The notes: a model not told the origin generated them from the sequence alone. Numbered from the stretch's first letter, positions 35,920 through 45,126 are shown. The stretch: 64,000 bases of DNA from Pseudomonas sp. 10-1B (GCF_000935045.1 NZ_JYKS01000015.1:186001-250000); one strand, 5' to 3'. Numbers and translations are program-made.

Positions 35920-37620
35920 ATGCATCAGCCTCACAGCGAGCCACGCCGCTCCCTCTATTTCAACTACCAGGTCTTCCCTGCCCACACTGCCAGCGTCGGT
36001 GCCGCCTGCCCGGAACGCAAACCAGTCGTGGTGGTTGGCGCCGGCCCGATCGGCCTGACCACAGCGCTGGACCTCGCCCGCCATGGCATCGCCTGTGTGG
36101 TGCTGGCGGCGGAACGACAGGTGAGCGAAGGCAGCCGGGCGATCGTGTTTACCCGGCGATCGATGGAAATCTTGCAGCAGGTCGGTGTCGCCGACCGAGT
36201 CTGTGAAATTGGCTTGCCATGGAGCTGTGGCAATTCGTACTACCGCAACCAGCGGGTGTTCCGCATGGAGAACCCGCACGATCCAGACGACCGCTACGCG
36301 CCCATGACCAACCTGCAGCAGCCCTGTCTGGAGCAGTTTCTGGCCGAGGCCGCCGAGGCCAACCCGTTGGTGGAGCTGCGCTGGGGCAACCGCGTGACCG
36401 GTTTGGCGCAGCATGACGACTTCGCCCGCCTGAGCATCGATACCCCCGTCGGCAGCTATGAGCTGGACGCTGACTGGGTAGTTGCGGCTGACGGCGCACG
36501 TTCGACATTGCGCACGCTGCTGGACCTGAAACTCGAGGGTACCGCCTACGAAGGCCGCTTCGTCATCGCCGACATCAAGATCGACCTGGGCCTGCCCACC
36601 GAACGCCTGGCCTATTTCGATCCGGCCTGGAACCCGGGCAACACCGTATTGATGCATCGCGAACCAGGCGATATCTGGCGCATCGACTACCAACTGCCGC
36701 CAGATGAAACCCCGGAACAGGCGCTGCAGCCCGAGTCCCTGCGCGAACGCATCAATGCCCAGTTGCAGATGCTTGGCGTGGAAAACCCAGAGTGGGAAAT
36801 GGACTGGAGTTCGGTGTATTCAGCCCGCGCCCTGACCCTGCCGGACTACATTCACCAGCGCGTGATATTCGCCGGGGACGCGGCCCACCTGTTGCCGATT
36901 TTTGGCGTGCGTGGCGCCAACACCGGGTTCCAGGATTGCCATGGCCTGGTGTGGAAACTGGCCCTCACCCTCAAGGGCCTGGCCGGCCCCAGGTTGCTAC
37001 AGTCGTACTCCCGCGAGCGCGTGAGTGCCGCGCGGGAAATCATCAGCGAGGCCGGCAAGAGCACCCGCTTCATGGCGCCACCCACGGCGGGTTACCGCCT
37101 GGTACGTGATGCGGTGCTGTCCCTGTCGCTGACCCAGGCGTTCGTTCGCCCGCTGTACCACTGGCGTACCTCGCGGCCACACGATTACGCGGACTCTGTG
37201 CTCAATTGCCAGGCGGACGACAACCAGCGCTTCACGGCCGGGCCGCGCAACGGCGCACCACTGCTGAATATCCGCCTGGCTGAAGACGACTACCTGTTCG
37301 ACCGCCTGGGTGCCAGTTTCTACCTGCTGTACTTCACCGACAGGGACTGCATCCCCAGCGACGTAGTCGAGCAGGCGAACGTTATACGCAGCAGTGGCCT
37401 GCCCTTGCAGATCATCGCGGTTGCGCAAAACGGCCAAGCCACCATCAGCGGCGCAGATCAACAGCTCGACGACGCCAGCGGCCACATCGCCGCCAAGTAT
37501 GGCATCACCCGCACTGGCGCCTATCTGGTGCGCCCGGACCAGCACATCAGCGCCCGCTGGCTGCAGCTATCTGCTGCACAACTGCAAAGCGCCATCGACA
37601 CCGCCCTGGGCAAGCACTGA
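35920..37620 (+). CDS. FAD-dependent aromatic monooxygenase (MhpA/PheA-like)
   Basis: 566 aa flavoprotein hydroxylase of the phenol/3-hydroxyphenylpropionate hydroxylase type. The FAD motif is VVVVGAGPIGLTTALDLARHG (about residues 29-48), the second motif is VVAADGARSTLRTLL, and VIFAGDAAHLLPIFGVRGANTGFQDCHGLVWKL is the conserved flavin GD segment. The C-terminal third has the thioredoxin-like fold of the family. AAGGA is 11 nt before ATG 35920; ATG 35908 is an alternative start. It is followed at 11 nt by a DUF2783 gene and an MFS permease, so it probably hydroxylates an imported aromatic acid. Confidence 0.87.
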   Translation: MHQPHSEPRRSLYFNYQVFPAHTASVGAACPERKPVVVVGAGPIGLTTALDLARHGIACVVLAAERQVSEGSRAIVFTRRSMEILQQVGVADRVCEIGLPWSCGNSYYRNQRVFRMENPHDPDDRYAPMTNLQQPCLEQFLAEAAEANPLVELRWGNRVTGLAQHDDFARLSIDTPVGSYELDADWVVAADGARSTLRTLLDLKLEGTAYEGRFVIADIKIDLGLPTERLAYFDPAWNPGNTVLMHREPGDIWRIDYQLPPDETPEQALQPESLRERINAQLQMLGVENPEWEMDWSSVYSARALTLPDYIHQRVIFAGDAAHLLPIFGVRGANTGFQDCHGLVWKLALTLKGLAGPRLLQSYSRERVSAAREIISEAGKSTRFMAPPTAGYRLVRDAVLSLSLTQAFVRPLYHWRTSRPHDYADSVLNCQADDNQRFTAGPRNGAPLLNIRLAEDDYLFDRLGASFYLLYFTDRDCIPSDVVEQANVIRSSGLPLQIIAVAQNGQATISGADQQLDDASGHIAAKYGITRTGAYLVRPDQHISARWLQLSAAQLQSAIDTALGKH

Positions 37621-37631
37621 GAGGAAGCGCC

Positions 37632-37814
37632 ATGAATACCCTTACCGCAACAGACCTGGAAGTGGTTTACGACGTACTGGCAGACGCCCTGGACCAGGCC
37701 ACACCGGCCAAGGCCGAGCTGTTCCTGGCCAAGCTGGCGCTGCTCAGCGCGCATGCACTGGGCGATGCCCAGGCCTTTACCGAACTGACCCGGTCGGCGC
37801 TGCAAGACCTGTAG
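37632..37814 (+). CDS. DUF2783 small protein
   Basis: 60 aa, all-helical and acidic: MNTLTATDLEVVYDVLADAL, then ALLSAHALGDAQAFTELTR. The pattern matches the DUF2783 family, small proteins whose genes usually follow flavin monooxygenase genes. GAGGAAG lies 5-8 nt upstream of the ATG, and the gap to the monooxygenase stop is 11 nt, so they are co-translated. Its function is not known; it could be a helper or stability subunit for the monooxygenase. Confidence 0.78.
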   Translation: MNTLTATDLEVVYDVLADALDQATPAKAELFLAKLALLSAHALGDAQAFTELTRSALQDL

Positions 37815-37877
37815 CAACTGCCGTTGCCAAAGCACCGGAGCCGGTGCCGCTGAAACCAATAATAATCAGGCGCCCAC

Positions 37878-39218
37878 ATGCACCAGAACACTGCCCCCAT
37901 TACCACGCTAAAAACCGCCAGCAGCGCTGAGCAAGCCGTGATGCGCAAAGTCTCCAGGCGCCTGCTGGGCTTTCTGTTCCTGTGCTTTGTGCTGTCGTTT
38001 CTCGACCGCATCAACATCGGCTTTGCCGGCCTGACCATGATGGGCGACCTGGGCCTGAGCAGCACCCAGTTCGGCATGGCCACCACGCTGTTCTACATCG
38101 CCTATATCGCCTGCGGCATCCCCAGCAACATGGCCTTGGCCAGGGTTGGCGCGCGCAAATGGATTGGCAGCCTGATGATTGCCTGGGGGCTGGCCTCGAC
38201 CGCGACCCTGTTCGCCACCGATGCCGGCAGCCTGTATGTGTTGCGGATTCTGGTCGGGATTACGGAAGCTGGTTTTCTGCCTGGCGTGCTGCTGTACCTG
38301 ACGTTCTGGTTCCCGGCGGCGTACCGGGCACGTGCCAATGCGCTGTTCATGATCGCCATGCCGTTTACCGCAGGCTTCGGCTCGGCACTCTCGGGGCTGA
38401 TACTGAGCCTGGATGGCGTATGGGGCTTGCACGGCTGGCAATGGCTGTTCCTGCTTGAAGGCATGCCTTCGGTGGTCATGGGCTTCGTGGTTTTCGGCTA
38501 CCTGAACGACACGCCCGGCCAGGCTCACTGGTTGAGCCCGGAAGACAAGCAACAACTGCAGCAGGCCCTGGCCGCTGATAAGCCACTGGCGACCCAAACC
38601 GTAGCGGCGGAACACGGCAGCCTGCTGCGCGAAATGCTTTCGCCCACCGTGCTGCTGTTCAGCCTTGTTTACTTCTGCCTGGTTAATACGTTGGCGATGA
38701 TCGCCGTGTGGACGCCGTTGATCATCAAGAGCATCAGTGCCGCCGACAGCAGCAACAGCACCATCGGCTTTCTGGCAATGATTCCACAGGTGTGCACCAT
38801 CATCGGTATGGTGCTGTGGGGGCTGCATTCCGACCGCAGCCAGGAACGCAAATGGCACCTGGTGCTGCCCATGCTGATGGCTGCTGCCGGCTGGCTGTTT
38901 GCTGCATATGCCGGTAACCCGTTGGTTCAGTTGTGCGGTATCTGCATGGCCGCCACCGGCTCGTACACTGCCATGTCGATCTTCTGGACTACGCCGGACC
39001 AAGCGCTGTCGTTCGAGGCGCGGGCAATCGGGATTGCGGTGATCAATGCGTTCGGCAATATCGGCTCGGCGCTGAACCCGCTGGTGGTTGGCTGGTTGAA
39101 GGACCTTACCCAGAGTTTTACCGCCGGGATTGTCTATACCACGGTGTTGCTGGCGTTGGGAGCGCTGTTGACCTTGCTGCTGCCCCTGCCAACCTCAAGG
39201 CATGCACAGGTCCTGTAG
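37878..39218 (+). CDS. MFS transporter, anion:cation symporter (ACS) type
   Basis: 446 aa, 12 helices. RRLLGFLFLCFVLSFLDRINIGFAGLTM is the ACS family start, followed by GIPSNMALARVGARKWIG and GITEAGFLPGVLLYLTFWFPAAYRARANALF. Members import phthalate, hydroxyphenylacetate, tartrate or glucarate. It is the third gene of the monooxygenase operon and presumably imports its aromatic substrate. Start at ATG 37878. Confidence 0.88.
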   Translation: MHQNTAPITTLKTASSAEQAVMRKVSRRLLGFLFLCFVLSFLDRINIGFAGLTMMGDLGLSSTQFGMATTLFYIAYIACGIPSNMALARVGARKWIGSLMIAWGLASTATLFATDAGSLYVLRILVGITEAGFLPGVLLYLTFWFPAAYRARANALFMIAMPFTAGFGSALSGLILSLDGVWGLHGWQWLFLLEGMPSVVMGFVVFGYLNDTPGQAHWLSPEDKQQLQQALAADKPLATQTVAAEHGSLLREMLSPTVLLFSLVYFCLVNTLAMIAVWTPLIIKSISAADSSNSTIGFLAMIPQVCTIIGMVLWGLHSDRSQERKWHLVLPMLMAAAGWLFAAYAGNPLVQLCGICMAATGSYTAMSIFWTTPDQALSFEARAIGIAVINAFGNIGSALNPLVVGWLKDLTQSFTAGIVYTTVLLALGALLTLLLPLPTSRHAQVL

Positions 39219-39232
39219 GATCAGGTTTACCT

Positions 39233-39715
39233 GCGAACACCGGCGCAGCCGGTGCCAAACACCGCGCTGGATTCTTCGCGGGTGAACCCGCTCCCACAGG
39301 GACTGCGCCTGCCTGAAGGCTGTGGTGATCCTGTGGGAGCGGGCGTGCCCGCGAACACCGGCGCAGCCGGTGCCAGACACTGCGCTGTATTCTTCGCGGG
39401 CTTGCCCGCTCCCACAGGGACTGCATCTGCCTGAAAGGCTGTGGTGATCCTGTGGGCGTGCCCGCGAACACCGGCGCAGCCGGTGCCAGACACTGCGCTG
39501 TATTCTTCGCGGGCTTGCCCGCTCCCACAGGGACTGCGCCTGCCTGAAGGCTGTGGTGATCCTGTGGGAGCGGGCGTGCCCGCGAACACCGGCGCAGCCG
39601 GTGCCAGACACCGCGCTGGATTCTTCGCGGGCTTGCCCGCTTCCACAGGGACTGCATCTGCCTGAAAGGCTGTGGTGATCCTGTGGGAGCGGGTTCACCC
39701 GCGAACACTGCCGGA
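39233..39715. repeat. Tandem array of P. putida-type REP pairs
   Basis: About four near-identical units between two convergent genes. Unit starts (CCTGTGGG) are at 39330, 39449, 39561 and 39680, giving periods of 119, 112 and 119 bp; the short one has lost 7 bp in the CGGGCGTGCCCG arm. Each unit has two opposed REP arms flanking GAACACCGGCGCAGCCGGTG. Each can fold, and the GTGGTGATC linker is also conserved. Such arrays stabilise mRNA ends, bind gyrase or IHF, or are targets of REP-associated transposases. Confidence 0.92.
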
Positions 39716-39734
39716 CGGCTATTAGTTCGAGGCC

Positions 39735-41126
39735 TCAAGCGCTGGCAGACACTTGCCGTGGCGCACGCACACCCCACAACCAGTACCCCAGGGACAACAG
39801 GACCAGCCAGCCAACCCCGACATACATGGCTGTGCGGCTGGCCGGGAACCAACCAAGCACACCAAAAATGAATACCATGAACGCAATCGCGCAGGCCGGC
39901 CCTACCGGCCACAGTGGCATACGATAATCCAGTGCCGCCGCCTCTTCCTTGCTCATGCCCCGGCGCATGGCCACTTGTGACAGCAGGATCATCAACCAGA
40001 CCCAGACAATGGAGAACGTGACCACCGCAGCAAGAACCAGGAACAAGTCTTCCGGCACCAGGTAGTTCAACACCACGCCCAAAAGCAGCGCCACGCCCAT
40101 TACAGCAACCGTCATCCACGGCACACCGAAACGCGACAGTGATGCGAAGCCGGCAGGCGCCTGACCGTTCTGCGCCATGCCGTACATCATGCGCCCGGCA
40201 CTGAAGATATCGCTGTTGATCGCCGAAACAGCAGCGGAAATCACCACGATGTTCAACACGGTTGCCGCAGAGCTAATGCCCAGGCCACTGAAGATCTGCA
40301 CGAACGGGCTACCGTGGCTGCCAATGCTGGTCCATGGATAAATGGCCATAAGTACGAACAGGGTAAGGATGTAGAACAGCAGAATACGCAGCGGCACCGA
40401 GTTGATTGCTTTCGGCAGCACGCGCTTTGGGTCCCTCGCCTCGCCTGCGGTAATACCGATCATCTCGACCCCACCAAAAGCGAACATCACCACAGTGAAA
40501 GAGGCAATCATTCCGCCAATACCATTGGGGAAGAATCCGCCGTGGCTCCAGAGGTTCGAGACGGCGGCAACAGTGCCCGCATCGTTGTCCAACTGGATAC
40601 CCAATAACAGCACAGCCGCCCCTGCCACGATCATGGCAACGATAGCGGTCACCTTGAGCAGCGACAGCCAGAACTCCATCTCGCCGAACACTTTCACGCT
40701 GCACAGGTTCAGTGCCCCGATAAACAACACGATCCCAAGCACCCAGATCCAGGCGGGCGTATCGGGGAACCACAGCCCCATGTAAACGCCAAACGCCGTC
40801 ACGTCTGCCAGGCACACCACCAACATCGAGAAGGCATAGCTCCAACCTGTCAGAAAGCCGAAGTAGCGCCCCAGGTACTGGCTGGCATAGTGGCCGAACG
40901 ACCCTGACACCGGGTTATGCACCGCCATTTCGCCAAGGGCGCGCATCATCATGTAAATGGCTGCGCCACCTATCAGATAGGCAAGCAACACCGAAGGCCC
41001 GGCCAGTTTAATGGCCGATGCCGAGCCATAGAACAGCCCTGTACCGATAGCAGAACCCAATGCCATGAAACGAATATGCCGGGTAGACAAACCCCGCTTG
41101 AGCTGGTGTGAGGATTGAGCGTTCAT
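39735..41126 (-). CDS. Amino acid permease, APC family (ProY/GabP-like)
   Basis: 463 aa, 12 helices. [46 protein letters not shown] and [21 protein letters not shown] are the APC signatures of ProY/GabP-type carriers. Start at ATG 41126, preceded by AAGG; the longer frame to 41162 lacks a site. It lies 80 nt after the phytanoyl-CoA dioxygenase-like gene on the same strand, so the two form an operon opposite a LysR gene. Substrate is likely an amino acid or amino-acid-like compound acted on by the dioxygenase. Confidence 0.87.
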   Translation of the reverse strand: MNAQSSHQLKRGLSTRHIRFMALGSAIGTGLFYGSASAIKLAGPSVLLAYLIGGAAIYMMMRALGEMAVHNPVSGSFGHYASQYLGRYFGFLTGWSYAFSMLVVCLADVTAFGVYMGLWFPDTPAWIWVLGIVLFIGALNLCSVKVFGEMEFWLSLLKVTAIVAMIVAGAAVLLLGIQLDNDAGTVAAVSNLWSHGGFFPNGIGGMIASFTVVMFAFGGVEMIGITAGEARDPKRVLPKAINSVPLRILLFYILTLFVLMAIYPWTSIGSHGSPFVQIFSGLGISSAATVLNIVVISAAVSAINSDIFSAGRMMYGMAQNGQAPAGFASLSRFGVPWMTVAVMGVALLLGVVLNYLVPEDLFLVLAAVVTFSIVWVWLMILLSQVAMRRGMSKEEAAALDYRMPLWPVGPACAIAFMVFIFGVLGWFPASRTAMYVGVGWLVLLSLGYWLWGVRAPRQVSASA

Positions 41127-41206
41127 AGATACCTTCTTGGTTTTATTATCAGGTCCGCACAACGTAGATGCCGTGCGGTTTCATCAGGCACGCACTCTTT
41201 CAATCA

Positions 41207-42031
41207 TCAAGCCCTTGGCCACAGCACCGGGAACAGTTCATGGTTCATCGGGGCACCGCTGGCCAGTTGTGTTTCAAGCCCGGGGAACTGAGGTGAAGTT
41301 TTCCACTGGCGCGGTGCGTGAGTAACGTCGTCGCCCAGGAACCGCACCGAGAAGGCACGCCGCCGACGATTGCCGCCGACACCACCGGAGGCATGCAAGG
41401 TCAGCATGTGGAAGAACACCGCGTCGCCAGGGGAAAGTTCCCAGCCGAGGATGTTCCAGGCACTGCGGTCGGCCTCGATATCCGGCAAGTCCGCCAGGCT
41501 GCCTTCCGGGAACCATCTGGCCTGGCTATCAAGGAAACTGCGCGGCATCAGCCACGGCCCAAGGTGCGAGCCGCCGACAAATTCAAGGGTGGATTCCCGC
41601 GCAACAGGGTCGATGGGCATCCACATGCTGCAGTTCTGGCGCCCATCGATGTTGTAATAGGGTTGATCCTGATGCCAGGGCGTTCGCTGGCGGGTGTTGG
41701 GTTCCTTGACCAGCAGGTGATCGTGATAAAGCCGGGCGGTTTCGCTGTTCATCAATTGAGCGGCAACGCTACCTACGCGGCTTTCGAAGATGAACTGGCG
41801 ATAGGCTGAAATATCGCCCCAGTTGCAGAAATCTTCGAAGAACCAACCTGGGTCATCCGGGCGACTGGCCACCTTGGCGCGCTCACTGGGGGCTTTCAGA
41901 TTCTGTTCGATACCGGTTTCGAGCAGTGCAACTTCTTGCGGCGTGAACAAGTTACGCACGCAAACGGCACCGTCACGCTGGAACGCCTCGATGGTTTCAT
42001 CGCTTAGTTGAAATTCGGCGGACTGTTTCAT
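41207..42031 (-). CDS. Phytanoyl-CoA dioxygenase (PhyH) family protein
   Basis: 274 aa Fe(II)/2-oxoglutarate oxygenase. The iron ligands are H and D in TPWHQDQPYYN (about residue 140) and the distal H in FHMLTLHASGG, with 2-oxoglutarate-binding Arg/Ser in RRRRAFSVRF. EGSLADLPDIEADRS is a family feature. AGGG lies 6 nt before the ATG. PhyH relatives hydroxylate amino acids, ectoine and quinolones besides fatty acids. The following amino-acid permease suggests an amino acid or related compound. The divergent LysR regulator at 42170 probably controls the pair. Confidence 0.85.
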   Translation of the reverse strand: MKQSAEFQLSDETIEAFQRDGAVCVRNLFTPQEVALLETGIEQNLKAPSERAKVASRPDDPGWFFEDFCNWGDISAYRQFIFESRVGSVAAQLMNSETARLYHDHLLVKEPNTRQRTPWHQDQPYYNIDGRQNCSMWMPIDPVARESTLEFVGGSHLGPWLMPRSFLDSQARWFPEGSLADLPDIEADRSAWNILGWELSPGDAVFFHMLTLHASGGVGGNRRRRAFSVRFLGDDVTHAPRQWKTSPQFPGLETQLASGAPMNHELFPVLWPRA

Positions 42032-42128
42032 TTAGCACCCTTTAGTCTTTTTATTGGGCAACAGCACCACTGCCAGGTGTTAAGCGGAGCAAGCAAGGTG
42101 CGCAGCGAGTATTGCGTTTTGGCACCAA

Positions 42129-42167
42129 TAGGAAAAGAATATATTTCCTAATTCCGAGTATAGGAAA
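42129..42167 (+). promoter_or_regulatory. Three-half-site LysR operator
   Basis: TAGGAAA (42129-42135), TTTCCTA (42144-42150) and TAGGAAA (42161-42167) make two overlapping inverted repeats between the divergent phyH and lysR genes. The last one ends two bases before the lysR ATG and also supplies its ribosome site (TAGGAAAAC), so binding would block its own expression. Confidence 0.65.
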
Positions 42168-42169
42168 AC

Positions 42170-43078
42170 ATGATAGGTTTCTCGTTCAGGCAATTGGAGT
42201 ACTTCGTCGCCGTGGCCGAACATGGCAGCATCAGTGCTGCAGCGAGGGCCCGGCATGTTTCACAGCCCTCGGTATCGGTGGCGATTGCACAGCTTGAAGA
42301 GGCGCTGAACGAGCGGCTGTTCCGGCGCCAGGTCAGCCGCGGGCTGGAGCTGACGTCAGCGGGCACCCGTTTACTGGCCCAGGCACGCGACATCATTGGG
42401 CTGGCCATCGCCATGAATCAGCAGGCGGACACCCCACGAGGTTCACTACGCGGCAACCTGTCGCTTATCTGCTTCCAGGACTTGGGCCCTTATTACGCGC
42501 CACGGCTGTTGTCGGGCTTTCGCAAGCAGTACCCCGAGGTCGAGGTAACGCTGTTCGAGACTGACCTGGCAGACGTACACCGCCACCTCAGCGCCGGTAA
42601 AGCCGAGCTTGCACTGACTTACGACATAGGCCTTGAGCCCTCGCTGCCGCGCCAGGTACTGGCTGAGTTGAAACCCTACGCGTTGATTGCCACAGACCAT
42701 CGGCTGGCCCACCTGGCAGCGATACCGCTGCATGAACTGGCGCAAGAATGTTTGATTCTTGAGGACATCGCACAAACACGTGAGTATTTTCTTTCACTGT
42801 TCTGGGCGCATAACCTGCAACCGCGTACCCAGCAGTTTACCCAGACCTTCGAGATGCAAAGGGGGCTGGTTGCGCATGGCTATGGGGTTGCCTTGTCGTG
42901 CACCCGGCCTGCTGGTGACCACTGCTATGACGGTACCCCGCTGTTGTGCCTGCCCTTGCTGGAAGAGGTGTCGCCACAGAAGGTGGTGCTGGCGCAGTCA
43001 GGTGCGATGCACCCGTCGCCGGTAGCCGAGGCGTTCAAGGATTGGGTGGCTCGGGAGATAGCAGACGGGGTGAGCTGA
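42170..43078 (+). CDS. LysR-type transcriptional regulator
   Basis: 302 aa. The HTH is QLEYFVAVAEHGSISAAARARHVSQPSVSVAIAQLEEALNERLFRR (residues about 7-52), followed by the coinducer-binding fold (GNLSLICFQDLGPYYAPRLLSGFRKQYPEVEVTLFE). It reads away from the PhyH gene and overlaps its own operator, and so probably regulates phyH and the permease gene. The ligand is presumably the permease substrate. Confidence 0.9.
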   Translation: MIGFSFRQLEYFVAVAEHGSISAAARARHVSQPSVSVAIAQLEEALNERLFRRQVSRGLELTSAGTRLLAQARDIIGLAIAMNQQADTPRGSLRGNLSLICFQDLGPYYAPRLLSGFRKQYPEVEVTLFETDLADVHRHLSAGKAELALTYDIGLEPSLPRQVLAELKPYALIATDHRLAHLAAIPLHELAQECLILEDIAQTREYFLSLFWAHNLQPRTQQFTQTFEMQRGLVAHGYGVALSCTRPAGDHCYDGTPLLCLPLLEEVSPQKVVLAQSGAMHPSPVAEAFKDWVAREIADGVS

Positions 43079-43096
43079 ATTTGCCCACATTGTCAC

Positions 43097-43172
43097 AGGC
43101 TTTCGCGAACACCGGCGAAGCCGGTGCCACCCATCGCGTCGCCTGTTTCGCGGGCGCGCCCGCACCCACAGG
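43097..43172. repeat. REP-like composite element
   Basis: Contains CACCGGC-GAA-GCCGGTG (43110-43126) and the arm TTCGCGGGCGCGCCCGC. It has the same core as the elements at 17.5, 34.1 and 39.2 kb and sits between the LysR and LuxR-type genes. Confidence 0.75.
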
Positions 43173-43254
43173 CTACACCCCTCACTGACAAATTGGTTAT
43201 CCTGCCCAACAGTCCAAAACAATAAGTCCTGCCTTGCCCCCAGGGAGTAACAGC

Positions 43255-44082
43255 ATGGAATTCTGGCCATTACGCCCAACCACTACCGACTTCCGCCTGA
43301 GCATCGAGCAAACCGCTACCCTGCTCTCCCGCACCCGCGAAAGCCACGGCAAGCTGCTGGCCGCCGACATGCTGAAACTGGTCAGCGCCCAGGTTCCCTT
43401 GGCCCAATGCACCATTTTCGCCTACAGCCCCAACCGCAGCCCGCAAGTCATTTCCTTCGCCGACAGGGCGCGAATGATCGAGCTACCCAGAATCTCCAGC
43501 AACTACGCCGAACGCTTCTACAGCATGGATGGCAACCAACAGGCCATGACCGCGCGCCCCACCCTGCCGACCGTCGACCGCATCATGGTGCAACGTCAAG
43601 GCATCGAAGACATCACCCATCGCGACTACCGCCGCATCTGCTACGAGCTGCCGCAAATCTCCGAACGCGTCGCCCTACTTACCCACTGCGATGGCAACCG
43701 CTGGCTGTCGGTGAACCTCTACCGCGGCCGAGAACACGGCCGCTTCTCACCCAACGAGATAAATGTCATCGAAACAGCCGCCCCACTGATCGTACAAATC
43801 TCGCGCCTGCACTACCGGGCTTATCTGGAAGCCAACGAAATGCCGGTCCTGCTCAGTGAGCGGGTTATCAGCCTGTTCCCGGAGCTGACCCGGCGTGACC
43901 GGGAGTTGCTGCAGTTAATGCTGGCCGGCTGTGAGGCCGAGGCCATCAGCGCGAGCATGGGCATTCAGCTGTCGAGTGCGGCCACTTACATCAAGCGGCT
44001 GTACCGCAAGCTGGGCATTTCCGGGCAGCGCGAGTTGTTGGCGCTGGCTACCCAGCGCAAGTGGTCGAGCCAGGTTCACTGA
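43255..44082 (+). CDS. LuxR-family transcriptional regulator
   Basis: 275 aa. The C-terminal LuxR helix-turn-helix is LTRRDRELLQLMLAGCEAEAISASMGIQLSSAATYIKRLYRKLGI. The N-terminal part is not a classical acyl-homoserine-lactone domain: it lacks its aromatic pattern and may be a GAF/PAS-like sensor. GGGAG lies before ATG 43255; an in-frame codon 21 nt earlier is weaker. No partner synthase is near, so it is an orphan regulator of unknown signal. Confidence 0.82.
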   Translation: MEFWPLRPTTTDFRLSIEQTATLLSRTRESHGKLLAADMLKLVSAQVPLAQCTIFAYSPNRSPQVISFADRARMIELPRISSNYAERFYSMDGNQQAMTARPTLPTVDRIMVQRQGIEDITHRDYRRICYELPQISERVALLTHCDGNRWLSVNLYRGREHGRFSPNEINVIETAAPLIVQISRLHYRAYLEANEMPVLLSERVISLFPELTRRDRELLQLMLAGCEAEAISASMGIQLSSAATYIKRLYRKLGISGQRELLALATQRKWSSQVH

Positions 44083-44283
44083 CGGCCTTCTATTTCAAGG
44101 CTGCCATCGAGTGGTCAACGGCCGCATTTGCGGCTCAGCCCCTATCCAGGCCGGGCCTTCAACTGCGTTGGTCTGGAGGATGCAGCCACAATGCCAAAAA
44201 TGAATTTGCTATGATCCCCCGTCATTTCCACTGGGTGAGCTGCCTGCTCATGCCAGCCATTTGCAGCCTGCCGGAAGCCCCCG

Positions 44284-44463
44284 ATGAACAAAATGATCCT
44301 GCCCTTCGCCATCTTCTTCACCGTGCTCATCACCGGGACGATCGCCGACCATTACGGCCTGGAGGGCAGCTGGAAAATCGGTCTGCTTTGCCTCGTGGCT
44401 GCCGTGGTGCAAATCGCTATTACCCGTTTCCAACGCGCACAGCGGCAGAAAACCCAGCAGTAA
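44284..44463 (+). CDS. 59-aa membrane protein
   Basis: A short frame of 59 codons beginning MNKMILPFAIFFTVLITGTIADHYG, then GLLCLVAAVVQIAITRF and a basic, glutamine-rich tail. It shows two hydrophobic helices and a cytoplasmic tail. AAGCCCCCG precedes the ATG, so the ribosome site is weak. Conserved-looking small inner-membrane proteins of this form are common in Pseudomonas, but no named family is recognised. Confidence rests on coding-like third positions and the clean two-helix profile. Confidence 0.5.
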   Translation: MNKMILPFAIFFTVLITGTIADHYGLEGSWKIGLLCLVAAVVQIAITRFQRAQRQKTQQ

Positions 44464-44585
44464 ATACCGTTGGCTGACCCGGCAAGTGCAGCCGGCTTGG
44501 TGATCACATTACGGGGACTTTTCTTTCACTTAATTTTCACGACCCAGTGGGCAGTATCCAAGCTATCCCTACGTGATAGTTCTTG

Positions 44586-44609
44586 CCCGCTTCGGCGGGC
44601 TTTCTTTTG
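44586..44609 (+). terminator. Rho-independent terminator before the ars operon
   Basis: GCCCGC-TTCG-GCGGGC followed by TTTCTTTTG: perfect 6-bp stem, stable tetraloop and a T-rich tail. It insulates the ars operon from upstream transcription. The remaining bases of the 293-nt gap hold no further gene. Confidence 0.85.
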
Positions 44610-44723
44610 CCTGCATGGCGGAATCTCTACCTTACTGCGCGAAGAAGACGCTGAAGACAGACTTACTTGCTCGCCTAATGCAGGATAAGCACCTTCCAAT
44701 GGCGATGATATATCTGTAAATTC

Positions 44724-44747
44724 GCATATACGAAAAAGCAAATATGC
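44724..44747 (+). promoter_or_regulatory. Candidate ArsR operator
   Basis: GCATAT (44724-44729) and ATATGC (44742-44747) are inverted in an AT-rich segment directly before arsR; TTCG-CATATA-CGAA (44722-44735) is an overlapping dyad. Position and composition fit ArsR self-repression relieved by arsenite. Confidence 0.5.
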
Positions 44748-44756
44748 AGGTTGGTC

Positions 44757-45107
44757 ATGCCCATTCAGCCCCACACCTTCTTCAAATGCCTCGGTGACGA
44801 AACCCGCGCCCGGATCATGCTCATGCTCGCTGCTGAGGGCGAGTTGTGCGTCTGCGAACTGATTTGGGCGCTCGACGACAGCCAGCCGAAGGTCTCCCGC
44901 CACCTGGCTCAGCTTCGTACCTGCGGGTTGCTGGAGGATCGTCGGCAAGGCCAATGGATTTACTACCGCCTTCATCCGGAACTGCCTCAGTGGGCAGTGG
45001 ATGTACTCCAGGCAACGTTTGAGGCTAACCGTTCCTGGCTTGGCGATGACCAAGATCGCCTTGCTTCCATGGAAGGTCGTCCGGTGCGCCAGGTTTCCTG
45101 TTGCTAA
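44757..45107 (+). CDS. arsR: Arsenical resistance operon repressor
   Basis: 116 aa winged-helix repressor. The As(III)-binding ELCVCEL motif (the two Cys) is at about residues 29-35, followed by the [34 protein letters not shown]. It represses arsRBC until arsenite is bound. Start is ATG 44757 with AGGTTGG upstream; a TTG two codons earlier is possible. The arsB gene starts 19 nt downstream, forming one operon. Confidence 0.93.
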   Translation: MPIQPHTFFKCLGDETRARIMLMLAAEGELCVCELIWALDDSQPKVSRHLAQLRTCGLLEDRRQGQWIYYRLHPELPQWAVDVLQATFEANRSWLGDDQDRLASMEGRPVRQVSCC

Positions 45108-45126
45108 GTGTTTTTGGAGACCTGAC

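Noticed and set aside
35677..36693. Minus-strand frame of 338 codons over the flavin monooxygenase
   Set aside because: Antisense shadow; no motifs, while the plus-strand gene has FAD motifs.
39233..39715. Possible CRISPR array
   Set aside because: Repeats are 112-119 bp with nearly identical spacers, each made of REP arms; no cas genes are near.
44470..44688. 72-codon plus-strand frame before arsR
   Set aside because: It runs across the perfect terminator at 44586-44609 and has no coding signature.
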